Positions 16,335-26,539 of a stretch of DNA of 64,000 nucleotides are shown here, piece after piece. The notes below the pieces were generated by a model. That model searched no databases, had not been told where the DNA came from, and saw nothing but the letters and a program-made list of their open reading frames with translations. Both the position numbers and the translations under genes were made by a program. Position 1 is the stretch's first letter. Each line of letters starts with the position of its first letter. Origin of the DNA: an uncultured bacterium (GTDB lineage Bacteria > Cyanobacteriota > Vampirovibrionia > Gastranaerophilales > Gastranaerophilaceae); NCBI GenBank assembly GCA_947428835.1, contig CANENE010000009.1:28229-92228 (forward strand), in the 5' to 3' direction.

Positions 16335-18908
16335 CTATTCTTGCGATTCTATATCGCTTGAAGTTGAAGCACTTTCAAAAATGTTTGCCTGCTGAATAGA
16401 ATTATTAAGTTCTTCTTTCGCCTGTTCAACATTAGACACTTCATCTTCTTCATTCGTATTTACAATTTTATTGACAGAGACAACAAGATCATTTCCATCA
16501 AGTGTTTGAACTCTAACACCTGTAGCAGGTCTTCCCTGACGAGAAATTGCAGAAGCTATAACTCTTGTTACAATTCCGTTTGCAGTCACTACCATAATTT
16601 CATCTGTTTCTTTAACAATACTTAAATCAACAAGCCTTGAAGCAGATGATTTGAATTTAGTTGCAATAAGTCCCAAACCGCCTCTGTTTTGAGTTCTAAA
16701 TTCCGAAATCTTTGAGCGTTTTCCAAAACCGTCTGAAGTTATTACAAGTAAATCTGCATCATAGTCTTTTGGAACAACATCGCATCCTATAATTTCGTCA
16801 GATGTTCTAAGTTTCATCGAATTTACACCTCTTGCGGTTCTACCTAGAGGTCTAAGGTCTTCAATCGGAAATCTTATTGCCATACCGCAGCTTGTTCCGA
16901 TTATTATTTCATCATTACCTTTAGCAAGTTTAACCCAGTTCAATGTATCATTTTCTTCAAGACCGATTGCAATCAGTCCATTTTTTCTGATTGATTTAAA
17001 GTTATCAAGAGAAATTCTTTTAATATAACCTTTTTTAGTTAGCATTATAAGGTTCATATCTTCTTTAAATTCGCTAACAGGAACAATTGCTGTTATTTGT
17101 TCATCTTGTTCAATAGGAAGAAGATTAATTATAGGAAGACCTTTTGCCTGACGCGAACCTTCAGGAAAATCATATACAGATAAACAATATACAAGCCCTT
17201 TAGAAGAGAAGAACAATACTTTATCGTGCATCATTGCAGTGAAGAAATGCGCCACATCATCATCCTCTTTGGTTTTCATGCCGCCTTTTCCGCGTGTTGC
17301 ACGATTTTGACGGGTGAAACTATCAAGAGAAATTCTTTTAATATAACCTTGACGAGTAATAAATACTGCCATTTGGGTGTTAGGTGTCAAATCTTCAACG
17401 CTCATTTCGCCTTCTTCGGCTATAATTTGCGTTTTTCTTTCATCACCGTATTTTTCTTTATCTTGCATCAACTCTTGCTTAATTAATGCAAGAATTTTAT
17501 CTCTTGAAGATAATAAATCTTCGTATTCTTCAATTTTCTTTAATAATTCGGCATGTTCATTTCTAATTTTATCTTGTTCTAATCCTGTTAAACGTCTTAA
17601 TTGCATCTCTAAAATTGCATTTGCCTGTTCAACATCCAAACCAAAACGGCTGACAAGACCATTTCTGGCAGCTTCAGTTGTAGGAGACTTTTTAATCAAT
17701 TCAATTACTTCATCAAGCGAATTAAGTGCAATCATCAAGCCTTCTAAAATATGAGCTCTTGCTTTCGCTTTTTTAAGATAGAACATTGTTCTTCTTGTAA
17801 TTACATCGACTCTGTGTTCAACAAATTCAGATAATACTTCATATAGATTTAATAGTCTTGGCTGTTGGCCGACAAGCGCTACCATATTAAAACCAAAACT
17901 TGTTGAAAGAGCAGTTTGTTTGTATAAATTATTTCTTACGACATCGGGTTTAGCATCTCTTTTAAGCTCAATTACTATCCTCATGCCATCTCTGTCCGAT
18001 TCATCTCTAAGATCTGAAATGCCTTGAATTTTACCATCTTTAACAAGTTCTGCTATTTTTTTGATTAATTCGGCTTTATTAACCTGATATGGAATTTCAG
18101 TAACTACAATTGCATTTCTTCCCTGACGGCCGCCACCTCCCTGGAGTTCTTCAATAGATGAAACGGCCTTCATTTTAATTGAACCTCTGCCTGTTTCATA
18201 GGCTTTTTTGATTTCAGATGTGCCAACTATTGTTGCAGCAGTCGGGAAATCCGGCCCTTTAATATATTGCATAAGCCCGTCTGTTGTAATTTCAGGGTTA
18301 TCAATGAGCGCGATTAAGCCATCTACCACTTCATCAAGATTGTGAGGCGGAATATTTGTTGCCATACCAACGGCAATACCTGATGTTCCGTTTAACAATA
18401 ACATCGGAAGCCTTGTAGGAAGCACTGAAGGCTCTTCAAGTGAACCATCAAAATTTGGAACAAAATTAACTGTTTCGCAGTCGATATCCGCAAGCATTGC
18501 AGTTGTAATTTTGTGCATTCTTGCTTCCGTGTAACGCATTGCAGCGGCACCGTCACCATCGACTGAACCAAAATTTCCATGACCATCTACAGTTAAATAC
18601 CTGGTTGAAAAATCTTGTGCCATACGAACAAGCGCTTCGTAAACGGAGCTGTCGCCGTGGGGATGATATTTACCAAGAACCTCCCCAACTATACGGGCAC
18701 ACTTTTTAAAAGGTTTATCAGGCGTCATGCCAAGCTCATTCATAGCAAAAAGAATACGCCTGTGGACAGGTTTTAAGCCATCTCTTACATCAGGCAATGC
18801 ACGACCCACAATAACACTCATTGCATAGTCGATATAGCATCTTTTCATCTCTTCTCTAATATTAACAGGAACAATTTTTCCATCATCAAATAAGCTTGTC
18901 TGAGCCAA
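16335..18908 (-). CDS. gyrA: DNA gyrase subunit A
   Basis: An 857-residue type IIA topoisomerase subunit that cleaves and rejoins DNA with GyrB to introduce negative supercoils. The active-site tyrosine is Tyr126 in AMRYTEARM. The quinolone-determining stretch is [13 protein letters not shown]: the position equivalent to E. coli Ser83 is serine and that of Asp87 is glutamate. The C-terminal beta-pinwheel repeats are present ([20 protein letters not shown]). The GyrA box is degenerate ([10 protein letters not shown] instead of a QRRGGKG-type sequence), so a ParC role cannot be fully excluded without the genome's other topoisomerases. The start codon is TTG at 18908, supported by AAGGAG upstream and the [10 protein letters not shown] beginning. 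Confidence 0.93.
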   Translation of the reverse strand: MAQTSLFDDGKIVPVNIREEMKRCYIDYAMSVIVGRALPDVRDGLKPVHRRILFAMNELGMTPDKPFKKCARIVGEVLGKYHPHGDSSVYEALVRMAQDFSTRYLTVDGHGNFGSVDGDGAAAMRYTEARMHKITTAMLADIDCETVNFVPNFDGSLEEPSVLPTRLPMLLLNGTSGIAVGMATNIPPHNLDEVVDGLIALIDNPEITTDGLMQYIKGPDFPTAATIVGTSEIKKAYETGRGSIKMKAVSSIEELQGGGGRQGRNAIVVTEIPYQVNKAELIKKIAELVKDGKIQGISDLRDESDRDGMRIVIELKRDAKPDVVRNNLYKQTALSTSFGFNMVALVGQQPRLLNLYEVLSEFVEHRVDVITRRTMFYLKKAKARAHILEGLMIALNSLDEVIELIKKSPTTEAARNGLVSRFGLDVEQANAILEMQLRRLTGLEQDKIRNEHAELLKKIEEYEDLLSSRDKILALIKQELMQDKEKYGDERKTQIIAEEGEMSVEDLTPNTQMAVFITRQGYIKRISLDSFTRQNRATRGKGGMKTKEDDDVAHFFTAMMHDKVLFFSSKGLVYCLSVYDFPEGSRQAKGLPIINLLPIEQDEQITAIVPVSEFKEDMNLIMLTKKGYIKRISLDNFKSIRKNGLIAIGLEENDTLNWVKLAKGNDEIIIGTSCGMAIRFPIEDLRPLGRTARGVNSMKLRTSDEIIGCDVVPKDYDADLLVITSDGFGKRSKISEFRTQNRGGLGLIATKFKSSASRLVDLSIVKETDEIMVVTANGIVTRVIASAISRQGRPATGVRVQTLDGNDLVVSVNKIVNTNEEDEVSNVEQAKEELNNSIQQANIFESASTSSDIESQE

Positions 18909-18940
18909 AATATAAACTCCTTATAGTCTAGAATAATTAT

Positions 18941-18969
18941 ATTATACCCAAAACAAACCAATAAAGCAA
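18941..18969 (-). promoter_or_regulatory. Promoter of gyrA
   Basis: On the minus strand TTGCTT (18969-18964), a 17-bp spacer and TATAAT (18946-18941), about 33 bp upstream of the TTG start codon. A perfect -10 and correct spacing make this one of the clearest promoters in the window. Confidence 0.65.
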
Positions 18970-19033
18970 AAGTATTATTTAACTTGTTTTTAATCAAATT
19001 TCAATATATTATTATAAAAAAGGAGTATATGAA

Positions 19034-20272
19034 ATGGGCGTTTGGCCGACACAATATTTTCACACCCCACATTCGGATAATTCGCTTGAACAAATTTGGG
19101 ATGATATAGATAACTGGAGTTTTGAAGATGATTACAACAGGGAAGACCATCATAATGCTATTTATATGATTGTGCCTTTTCCGCCAATGGAATTAAATGG
19201 CAAATTTTTAAAAGGGATGTTTTTTTCCCAAGCGTGTGATACTCTTTTGGCAAAATTTCCAAATTTAAAAAAAATGTTCAATGTTGTTGCACACACTATG
19301 TTTTCAAGCTATTCGCACTGTGATGGTGCCGATATTTGTTTTGCCTGCTATAAAAATGAAGCAAGGGAACAATACTTTAGGAAAAAATATCCCCACAAAA
19401 GCCATATCGCACTTGTGCCACTACAGCCGGCCGATTATACAAATGAATATTATATAGGGCCAACCCTTAACACGCCCAAAAAAATCGACGTAATATGTAT
19501 ATCAACTGCATATCCTGTCAAAAACCTGCCTATGCTTGCAAAAGCACTAAAAGCATATGAATCAAAATACAATAAAATATTAAAATGCACAGTAGCCATA
19601 GGAAATAGGGACGCAGTCAAGCTTGAAGACGGAACAATGGACTATTCAAAAGTCCGTTGGGATGCAAAAGCCGAGCTTGAAGAAATTGATGAAATATTAA
19701 TAAATACTGAAAAATATATTGATTTTCACCCTTACATTGAATATAAAGATATTGCAAGATACTACTCGTCTTCAAGATGCGCTGTTTTAACTTCTCTTAT
19801 GGAAGGAAAAAACAGATTTATAAATGAAGCAATGAGCTGCAACGTCCCTGTAGTTGTATTTAAAGACCACAATAAATATGCCCGTGGCGACTACCCTGTA
19901 TTTTTTGGAAATTCCGGAGAATATGCTCCCGAATTTACCCCCGAAAGCCTTGCTGACACTATTCACAAGGTCTTAACAAATCAAGATAAATATGAACCAA
20001 GAAAAAACTACCTGATGCATTCAGGAAGAAGAAATTTTGTAAACACACTTGTAAATGCTCTTCCATACTATAAAGAAAATATTCCTGATTATAGTGAAGA
20101 GGGGGGGGTTCAAAATAATTTATGGATTGATATGGCAGTACAAGCAAGCTATGGAATAAGTTTTCACGATTTTCTTTACGATAAAAAAACCAATCTAACC
20201 TGGGTTACGGGTCTTGATAGAATTTCAGATGCCATAGATTATTACACTTCATTATTTGGTAAATATATTTAG
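19034..20272 (+). CDS. Glycosyltransferase (GT-B fold, GT4-like) with an internal G8 tract
   Basis: A 412-residue predicted glycosyltransferase. The C-terminal domain begins with VICISTAYPVKNLPMLAKAL and contains the E-x7-E nucleotide-sugar motif in EGKNRFINEAMSCNVPVVVF, as in the GT4 family. The N-terminal half is unlike common GT4 proteins (a WSFEDDYNREDHHN segment). It has no signal peptide. AAAGGAG lies upstream of the ATG at 19034. The next gene, a UDP-GlcNAc 2-epimerase, starts 11 bp later, so the pair may build a surface polysaccharide containing ManNAc. A run of eight G (20101-20108) near the 3' end encodes Gly-Gly; slippage there would change the last 55 or so residues. Confidence 0.78.
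   Translation: MGVWPTQYFHTPHSDNSLEQIWDDIDNWSFEDDYNREDHHNAIYMIVPFPPMELNGKFLKGMFFSQACDTLLAKFPNLKKMFNVVAHTMFSSYSHCDGADICFACYKNEAREQYFRKKYPHKSHIALVPLQPADYTNEYYIGPTLNTPKKIDVICISTAYPVKNLPMLAKALKAYESKYNKILKCTVAIGNRDAVKLEDGTMDYSKVRWDAKAELEEIDEILINTEKYIDFHPYIEYKDIARYYSSSRCAVLTSLMEGKNRFINEAMSCNVPVVVFKDHNKYARGDYPVFFGNSGEYAPEFTPESLADTIHKVLTNQDKYEPRKNYLMHSGRRNFVNTLVNALPYYKENIPDYSEEGGVQNNLWIDMAVQASYGISFHDFLYDKKTNLTWVTGLDRISDAIDYYTSLFGKYI
20101..20108 (+). repeat. G8 homopolymer in the glycosyltransferase gene
   Basis: Eight consecutive G in an AT-rich gene, in frame in this sequence. Tracts of this kind in surface-glycan genes are classic slippage sites. Confidence 0.6.
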
Positions 20273-20283
20273 GTAGAATTTTT

Positions 20284-21399
20284 ATGTCGAATAAAAAAAT
20301 AAAAACATTACTTGTATTTGGAACAAGACCTGAAGCAATTAAAATGTGCCCTTTAGTTCAAAAGCTCCAAAAAAATCCGAAATTTGATGCTAAAGTATTG
20401 GTTACCGCCCAGCACAGACAAATGCTTGATAGCGTTTTAAAGCTTTTTGACATTGTTCCTGATTACGACCTAAATTTGATGAAACCAAACCAAAATCTAT
20501 GGGAGCTTTCAAGTAATATTCTTCTTGGAACAAAAGAAATATTTGACACGGCAAAACCCGATTTAGTCCTTGTCCATGGAGACACAACAACAGCAGGATT
20601 GAGTGCTTTATCTGCTTTTTATTCAAGAATTAAAATAGGTCACGTTGAAGCAGGACTTAGAACATTTGACAAAGATTACCCTTTCCCTGAAGAAATAAAC
20701 AGAGTCCTTGTAGATTCAATTTCCGATTTAATGTTTTGTCCAACCGATAAAGCAAAAGAAAATATTGAAAAATCGGGAATTTCAAAAGGCATCTATAAAA
20801 CAGGAAACACTGTAATTGATGCTCTTTTATATGTTGTAAATAATAAAGAAGCAAATCTTGATTTTATAGGCTTAGACCCAAATTTAAAAACTATTCTTCT
20901 AACTTCCCATCGAAGAGAAAATTTTGGAAAGCCCTTGGAAGAAATATGTCGGGCAATAAAAGAACTTATACAAAAAAACAAAGATATTCAGGTAGTTTAT
21001 CCGATGCATCTTAACCCAAATGTTAGAAATACAGTAAAGCCGATACTTGAAGGAATAGAAAGAATAAAACTTATTGAGCCTTTGGATTATGCTCCGTTTT
21101 GTTCTTTGATGAAAAAATCCCATATAATCCTCACTGATTCAGGAGGTGTCCAGGAAGAAGCACCTTCGCTTGGTGTTCCTGTTCTTGTTTTAAGAGATGA
21201 AACAGAGCGCCCCGAAGCTATTGAATATGGAGGAGTGAAATTAGTTGGAGCTCATAGAGAAAAGATTGTTTCAAGCGTTCAACATCTGATTGATGACAAT
21301 GAAGCTTACCAAAAAATGTCTAAAGCGGTAAACCCTTATGGTGACGGTATAGCCTGCGATTATATTGAAAAAATAATTGAAAATTATTATTCTGTCTAA
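20284..21399 (+). CDS. wecB: UDP-N-acetylglucosamine 2-epimerase (non-hydrolysing)
   Basis: A 371-residue GT-B-like epimerase that interconverts UDP-GlcNAc and UDP-ManNAc for surface polysaccharide synthesis. Family motifs are complete: FGTRPEAIKMCPLVQKL at the start, HGDTTTAG, GHVEAGLRTFD, PEEINRVLVD, TSHRRENFG, and DSGGVQEEAPSLGVPVLVLR near residue 280. Length matches WecB/MnaA. The ATG at 20284 follows 11 bp after the glycosyltransferase stop with TAGGTAG as ribosome binding site, so the two are translationally close and probably cooperate. It converges on the ThiF-like gene with only 2 bp between stops. Confidence 0.95.
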   Translation: MSNKKIKTLLVFGTRPEAIKMCPLVQKLQKNPKFDAKVLVTAQHRQMLDSVLKLFDIVPDYDLNLMKPNQNLWELSSNILLGTKEIFDTAKPDLVLVHGDTTTAGLSALSAFYSRIKIGHVEAGLRTFDKDYPFPEEINRVLVDSISDLMFCPTDKAKENIEKSGISKGIYKTGNTVIDALLYVVNNKEANLDFIGLDPNLKTILLTSHRRENFGKPLEEICRAIKELIQKNKDIQVVYPMHLNPNVRNTVKPILEGIERIKLIEPLDYAPFCSLMKKSHIILTDSGGVQEEAPSLGVPVLVLRDETERPEAIEYGGVKLVGAHREKIVSSVQHLIDDNEAYQKMSKAVNPYGDGIACDYIEKIIENYYSV

Positions 21400-21401
21400 A
21401 A

Positions 21402-22145
21402 TTATATTTCAAATTTTGGAGCTTTAGAACACACTTCACAAGTAAAGCTTTTTGTATAACAAAGCTGCTTTGTCTCTGTTTCAAATCCATCAAAAGTTAA
21501 AAGCTTATTATACAAAGGAACTCCTCGTTTTGTAACTATCTTTAAGACTTCAAGCGCTTGCATAGACGAAATTGTATTTACTATAGGAGATAGAGAAGCA
21601 AATACTTCTTTATCATTAACCATAGGTTTTTCCATAATACAAGCCAAACAACCTGTTTTTTCAGGATTAATTGTTGTGATTTGTCCCTTAAACCCTTGAA
21701 CTGCACCATGAATTAGAATTTTATTGTGGCGAATTGCAATTTCATTTAAAAAATATTTGCTGTCGTAAGAATCAAAACAATCGACAATAATATCATAACC
21801 TTGAATAATTCTTAAATAATTATTTTCATTCAGACGGACTTTTTCAATATCCACTTTTATATCGGGATTAAATTCACTTACCCAGTCTTTTGCAGACATT
21901 ACCTTTGCACGGTTTATACTTCTGTATTTATGTATAATTTGTCTGTTGAAATTGCTTTCTTCAATTATATCTCCATCAATTATTTTAAGTTCGCCGACAC
22001 CAAGCGCAGACAAGCTCATAATAACACCGGAACCTAAGCCTCCTGCTCCCATAATAAGAATTTTAGCATTCATTAATTTATCTTGTTCTTCAAGACTTAG
22101 TCCTTGTTGTGCCAAATTTCTTATATATCTTGTCGCTTTTGCCAT
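21402..22145 (-). CDS. ThiF/MoeB/HesA-family adenylyltransferase
   Basis: A 247-residue E1-like enzyme that adenylates the C-terminus of a small sulfur-carrier protein (ThiS or MoaD type). The ATP-binding motif is MGAGGLGSGVIMSLSALGVG (about residues 32-51), followed by IIDGDIIEESNFNRQIIH with the expected Asp, Arg and Gln. Two Cys pairs, CLAC (about residue 174) and CEVC near the C-terminus, are the usual zinc ligands. There is no rhodanese domain. No sulfur-carrier gene lies nearby, so the pathway (thiamine, molybdopterin or cysteine) remains open. No ubiquitin-like substrate gene was found in the window. Confidence 0.88.
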   Translation of the reverse strand: MAKATRYIRNLAQQGLSLEEQDKLMNAKILIMGAGGLGSGVIMSLSALGVGELKIIDGDIIEESNFNRQIIHKYRSINRAKVMSAKDWVSEFNPDIKVDIEKVRLNENNYLRIIQGYDIIVDCFDSYDSKYFLNEIAIRHNKILIHGAVQGFKGQITTINPEKTGCLACIMEKPMVNDKEVFASLSPIVNTISSMQALEVLKIVTKRGVPLYNKLLTFDGFETETKQLCYTKSFTCEVCSKAPKFEI

Positions 22146-22207
22146 AATCTTTGTTCTTCCTTAAAACTTTCTTTTTTATAGCACAATTTACTAATTAATA
22201 CAATTTT

Positions 22208-23059
22208 TTATAGAAGCATTAAGACTTCACGGACTAATTTGCAAGCTGTCGCAGTACTTGTTTTTGTAATATCAATATCAGGAGCAAGTTCCATAATATC
22301 AGCTCCTATTATATTAAATTGTTTTAAATATTTAAGCCAGCATATAAGTTCATTGTAACTGAAACCGCCGGCTTCGGGGGTTCCGACTCCGCTCATTAAA
22401 GAAGGATCTAATACATCTAAATCTATTGTTAAAAATATATTTTTATCTTTAAATTTATCTAATTGCTCTTTTTTATAAAGAATTGTGTTATGGGTTTTAG
22501 CCAGTTCAAATTCTTCTTTTTCGCCGCTTCTAAGACCAATTTGTGCTATATTTTCAAAACCTGTTAATTGGGCTATCTGCCACATGACGCCACTATGGGT
22601 CAAGGTTTCGCCTAAATACTGATTTCTCAAATCAGTATGAGCATCAAACTGAATAACTGCAACATTATCATATTTTTTTAATACAGATTTAACACTTGCA
22701 AGCGTTATAAGATGTTCTCCGCCAAGGGCGAGCAGTTTTTTATTGTTATTATAAATAAAATCGACATTTTCTTCGGTTATTTCAAGAGCCTTTTTGGCAT
22801 TTCCAAAAGGATATTCCAAATCCCCGATATCATAGAATTTGACCTGCTCCATTTCCATATCAAATATAGGTGAATAAGTCTCAATTCCGATACTTTCAAG
22901 CCTCATTGCCTGAGGGCCGAAGCGCGTACCTGCTCTATTTGAACAAGTGCAATCATAAGGCATTCCAAGCAAAACTATCCTTGAGCTTTCAAAATCATCG
23001 TTTGCACCTATAAAATCTTTAGATAAAAAAGGCCCTGGAGCCATAAAGTCTTTTTTCAT
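22208..23059 (-). CDS. speB: Agmatinase (ureohydrolase family)
   Basis: A 283-residue binuclear manganese hydrolase that converts agmatine to putrescine and urea, a step in polyamine synthesis. Metal ligands are all present: GGEH, FDAHTDLR and DLDVLDPSLMSG; the ending motif GADIMELAPDID is also typical. Arginase or another ureohydrolase specificity is possible, but the sequence looks agmatinase-like. Its ATG overlaps the stop codon of the upstream pgi gene by one base (TAATG), so translation is coupled. No spermidine synthase is adjacent. Confidence 0.88.
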   Translation of the reverse strand: MKKDFMAPGPFLSKDFIGANDDFESSRIVLLGMPYDCTCSNRAGTRFGPQAMRLESIGIETYSPIFDMEMEQVKFYDIGDLEYPFGNAKKALEITEENVDFIYNNNKKLLALGGEHLITLASVKSVLKKYDNVAVIQFDAHTDLRNQYLGETLTHSGVMWQIAQLTGFENIAQIGLRSGEKEEFELAKTHNTILYKKEQLDKFKDKNIFLTIDLDVLDPSLMSGVGTPEAGGFSYNELICWLKYLKQFNIIGADIMELAPDIDITKTSTATACKLVREVLMLL

Positions 23060-24453
23060 TAATTTTCCTCAAAAGCAGTGCTTTTTTCTAAAAGCTCTCT
23101 TGCAGATTCTTCATAGCCCAATCTTCCCATTAGGCCATAGGTATAGTTTTGGGTTTGTTCTACTCCGGGTTGGTTAAATGCATCTATATTATAAAGTTCT
23201 CCCAGAATTGCAACTTCAACTTCAAACATATAAAACAGCTGCGCCAAATAATATTCGTTGATTTTTGGCAAAGTTATTGTCAAATTGGGACGGTTATTAT
23301 TGGTCAAAGATGCTGCTGTTGCATCTGCTTCAGCATTTATTAGTTTGTTGATTGTTTTGCCGCCTAAGTAATTTAGCCCTGTGTATTCAAAAATATTTGG
23401 AATTTCAACGCTGTTTTCAAATTCTTTGACTCTTATAAATGTAATAACTTTATCGTTTTTGCCTTCGTTGTAAAGTTGAATTTGACTGTGCTGGTCTGTT
23501 GCACCAAGCGCTTTAATTGGGGTCGGACCGTTATTTATTTTGTTTCCTTCTCTATCAAGTTCTTTTCCAAGTGATTCTGCCCAAAGCTGTGCATACCAAT
23601 CGCCAAGATATTTTAATCTGGATGAATACGGCATGATAACTGAAATATATTTGTGTTTTTCAATATCTAAAAGGTAGTGAATGAGTGCATTTTGTGCTGC
23701 AATATTTAATTTGATATCGGTATTTTTAAGGGATAAATCCATAATTTTTATACCCTTAATAATTTCATCTATATCAAGCCCGACAAGTGCCAATGGAACC
23801 AGCCCAACTGCTGAAAAAACACTGAATCTACCTTGTACATCGTCAGGTACAACAAATGTTTTATAGCCTTCTTCATTTGCAAGTTGTCTTAAAATTCCTG
23901 TTTGTTTGTCTGTTGTTGCAACAATATTTTTCCTGTAGTCATCACCAAGTTCTTGATAGAGCCTGTCTTTAATTACCATAAACTGACTCATAGTTTCTAT
24001 CGTTGAGCCTGATTTGGTTATAACATTTACAAGCGTCTTTTTCAGATCCAAAACATCTAAAAGCCCTTTTATTTCATCAGGGTCAATATTGTCTAAAAAG
24101 AATATTTTTGGAAAATTATCTCTTTGTTCTTTTGAAAGCAAATTCCAATAGGGTTTTAAAAGCGCATTGGCAAGAGCTTTTGCTCCAAATATGGAGCCTC
24201 CTATTCCAAGCACTAACACATTATCAAATCTGCCATCAACCATAGCGGCAAATTCTTTAACATACCAAACGGTTTCTTCATTGTAGCCTAAATTCATCCA
24301 TTGAAGAAAACTTCCGGGTTTGTCTTTATTCATATTAAGCTTTGTAATAATTTCTTGAATTTTTGGAGCATATTCGCTGAATTTTTGTTCAATATCCAAC
24401 CCTGCGTCACTCGTTATTTTATTTGAAATATTAACGTAATCAAGCCTTATCAT
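23059..24453 (-). CDS. pgi: Glucose-6-phosphate isomerase
   Basis: A 464-residue glycolytic isomerase interconverting glucose-6-phosphate and fructose-6-phosphate. The SIS-fold signatures are LGIGGSIFGAKAL, TKSGSTIETMSQF and the active-site loop VQGRFSVFSAVGLVPLAL; TDQHSQIQL supplies the catalytic histidine region. Length fits the bacterial short form. AAGG precedes the ATG at 24453. A second, more divergent homologue is encoded at 29.6 kb on the other strand; this copy keeps the fuller C-terminal domain. Confidence 0.93.
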   Translation of the reverse strand: MIRLDYVNISNKITSDAGLDIEQKFSEYAPKIQEIITKLNMNKDKPGSFLQWMNLGYNEETVWYVKEFAAMVDGRFDNVLVLGIGGSIFGAKALANALLKPYWNLLSKEQRDNFPKIFFLDNIDPDEIKGLLDVLDLKKTLVNVITKSGSTIETMSQFMVIKDRLYQELGDDYRKNIVATTDKQTGILRQLANEEGYKTFVVPDDVQGRFSVFSAVGLVPLALVGLDIDEIIKGIKIMDLSLKNTDIKLNIAAQNALIHYLLDIEKHKYISVIMPYSSRLKYLGDWYAQLWAESLGKELDREGNKINNGPTPIKALGATDQHSQIQLYNEGKNDKVITFIRVKEFENSVEIPNIFEYTGLNYLGGKTINKLINAEADATAASLTNNNRPNLTITLPKINEYYLAQLFYMFEVEVAILGELYNIDAFNQPGVEQTQNYTYGLMGRLGYEESARELLEKSTAFEEN

Positions 24454-24534
24454 TAACTTTTAAACCTTAGAATAATTCAGACAATTTTATTTTAACTTGC
24501 TAATAATTTTGCGTAAAGCCCTCAAAGGAATTAA

Positions 24535-25806
24535 TCACATTTCAATAAATTTCTTAATCCAGTCAAGCACTTCTTGAACTTCATAAGGTTTTGGAAGATA
24601 AAGATCAGCTCCTGCTTTTAAAATTTCGCTTTTATTGAGATAAGAAGATGAAAAAATCAATTTTATTCCATCATCAGATATCTTTTTTGCAATTTCAAGA
24701 CAATTATCATCACTTGCCCAATCAAGAAGAACAACTTTAGGCCTGCAGGTTTCATAAATTTTATTAAATTCAGAAATATTACTTACAGTTGTTATTTTAA
24801 TTCCATCTAATTCGCAGATATTTTTTAAAAGATATGCAAGAGAGCTATCCGGCTCAAAAACAATTACTTCTTTGTTTTCACAGTAATTTGAAACCTCGCC
24901 TTTTAATTTCATCCTATCTATCACATAGCTTGAAACATCACTGTTACAAAGTTTTATTGTGCTTCTTAGTGAATTTAAAATGTCTTTGTATGAGCTGAAT
25001 TTATTTTTTTCACAAGAAGCTATATTCAATTTCATCAAACCCTGTTTAATTTCGCAAATTCCATCACTTGAACATATCGTAAAATTATCATTAAATTCGT
25101 TTGTTGAATAGAATTTATTTAAGATATTATCAAAGCCAAAAGTCAAAAAGCTTGCAATTTTTTCAGCTTTAATAGTCTGCGTAATTAATATAAAATCATT
25201 TTCATCAATATGCCCGCAATAATCATCCGGCGCAAGAATTGAACTTATTATGGCACCCAGTGTCTGAAGCACTTTTTCATAGGCAATTTCACCATATATT
25301 TTTTGATATAATTCAATTCCTTTTATTTTTATTAAAAGATAGGAAATATCATCATCTGCTTTTAAAGATTTATCAATTGCTTTTAGGGTGATATTTTTAT
25401 TTAAAAACCTTGTTGTCGGATTAATTGAGCTTTCAAGATATCTTCTTATATGAGCCTTAAAGCGCATTTGGAATTCCGATTTTGAAATAGCATCTTCAAG
25501 ATAATCGTCCGCTCCCATTTCAAGCGTTTTCAATTTGTCTTCAAGGTCATCTGATTTTGATATTGCAATAATAATAGGGTGATTATTATAAGTTAAAACC
25601 CTGATTTTTTGCACAAAATCACTTAATTTTTCTTTTATGGTATCAGAAATTATAATAAATTCTATATTTTCTTTTTGAATAATCGAAAGTGCCAAAGAAA
25701 GATTATCTGTGTATTGGACATTTTGTCCTAAGGCTTCAATTAGTTTCTTATATTTAATTGAAAGCTCTTTTCTTGTGCTTATTATGAGGCTATTTGTTTT
25801 ATACAT
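24535..25806 (-). CDS. Response regulator with REC, degenerate GGDEF and second REC domain
   Basis: A 423-residue signalling protein. Residues 5-120 form a receiver domain with a phosphorylatable Asp55 (IIISDTIKE). The middle (about 140-290) resembles a diguanylate cyclase, but the signature is replaced by GHIDENDF, so catalysis is unlikely. A second receiver follows (about 310-423) with Asp in VVLLDWAS and the conserved Lys in YLPKPYE. No DNA-binding domain. The start at 25806 is preferred over 25830 because AAGGAAA precedes it. It overlaps the end of the histidine kinase gene by 8 bp, so the two form a cognate pair by position. Confidence 0.82.
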   Translation of the reverse strand: MYKTNSLIISTRKELSIKYKKLIEALGQNVQYTDNLSLALSIIQKENIEFIIISDTIKEKLSDFVQKIRVLTYNNHPIIIAISKSDDLEDKLKTLEMGADDYLEDAISKSEFQMRFKAHIRRYLESSINPTTRFLNKNITLKAIDKSLKADDDISYLLIKIKGIELYQKIYGEIAYEKVLQTLGAIISSILAPDDYCGHIDENDFILITQTIKAEKIASFLTFGFDNILNKFYSTNEFNDNFTICSSDGICEIKQGLMKLNIASCEKNKFSSYKDILNSLRSTIKLCNSDVSSYVIDRMKLKGEVSNYCENKEVIVFEPDSSLAYLLKNICELDGIKITTVSNISEFNKIYETCRPKVVLLDWASDDNCLEIAKKISDDGIKLIFSSSYLNKSEILKAGADLYLPKPYEVQEVLDWIKKFIEM

Positions 25807-26530
25807 TTTCAAATTTCCTTTTCGTTGCACTTTCTATCTCATAAATCGGAAAGTATATCAAAAATTCTGTTTCAAGATTTTCCTTTGAGCATTGAACATC
25901 AATTTTACCATTAACTTTATCTATAAGATTTTTTACAATATAAAGCCCCAAACCGCTTCCTTGCGTTGTTGTAGAAATATATGAATCCAATCTTGTGAAT
26001 TTTTCAAAAATTCTTGCTTTATCTTTTTCTTCTATAATTACACCATAATTTTTAATGGAAAAGACTACAAAATCCTGCTTTAGAAAAATTTTTATATCAA
26101 TATTATCTGAATTTTTTGAATATTTGCAGGCATTATCCAAAATATTTAAAAAAATCTGCTCGCTTAAATCCTTATCGGACAAAAAATACAGAGAACTTTT
26201 AGGTTTTTCAATATTAAAATTAAAATCTTTGTAGTTTGATTTTGTGAGCTTTATTGCATTTTGAATGCATTGGTTAGCTTCAAGCTTTGAAAAAACTGCT
26301 TTATTTTCTTTATCTTCAAGCTTTGCAACATTTAAAATATTTTCAGTAAGCTTAATAAGTCTTTCAGATTGATTAAGCATAATATTTAAAAACTGCTTCT
26401 TTTTATCATCATCGATTTTATCAAAAGAATTTATAAGAGTCTGACAAAACCCCTTTATGCTTGTCAAAGGCGTTCTTATCTCATGAGATAGCGTAGATAT
26501 AAATTCTTCTTTTATATTTTGTTCTTTCAT
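25799..26530 (-). CDS. Soluble sensor histidine kinase (HisKA-HATPase only)
   Basis: A 243-residue kinase that starts almost directly at the phosphoacceptor motif: FISTLSHEIRTPLTSIKG with His16. The ATP-binding domain shows the N-box NILDNACKYS and the G2 box GSGLGLYIVK. There is no transmembrane segment or input domain, so the signal must come from a partner protein or from an upstream sensor domain lost or encoded elsewhere. It lies between mini-RNase III (9 bp upstream) and the response regulator (8-bp overlap). No Shine-Dalgarno is seen before the ATG, suggesting coupling to the upstream gene. Confidence 0.88.
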   Translation of the reverse strand: MKEQNIKEEFISTLSHEIRTPLTSIKGFCQTLINSFDKIDDDKKKQFLNIMLNQSERLIKLTENILNVAKLEDKENKAVFSKLEANQCIQNAIKLTKSNYKDFNFNIEKPKSSLYFLSDKDLSEQIFLNILDNACKYSKNSDNIDIKIFLKQDFVVFSIKNYGVIIEEKDKARIFEKFTRLDSYISTTTQGSGLGLYIVKNLIDKVNGKIDVQCSKENLETEFLIYFPIYEIESATKRKFENV

Positions 26531-26539
26531 AAAAACGAC

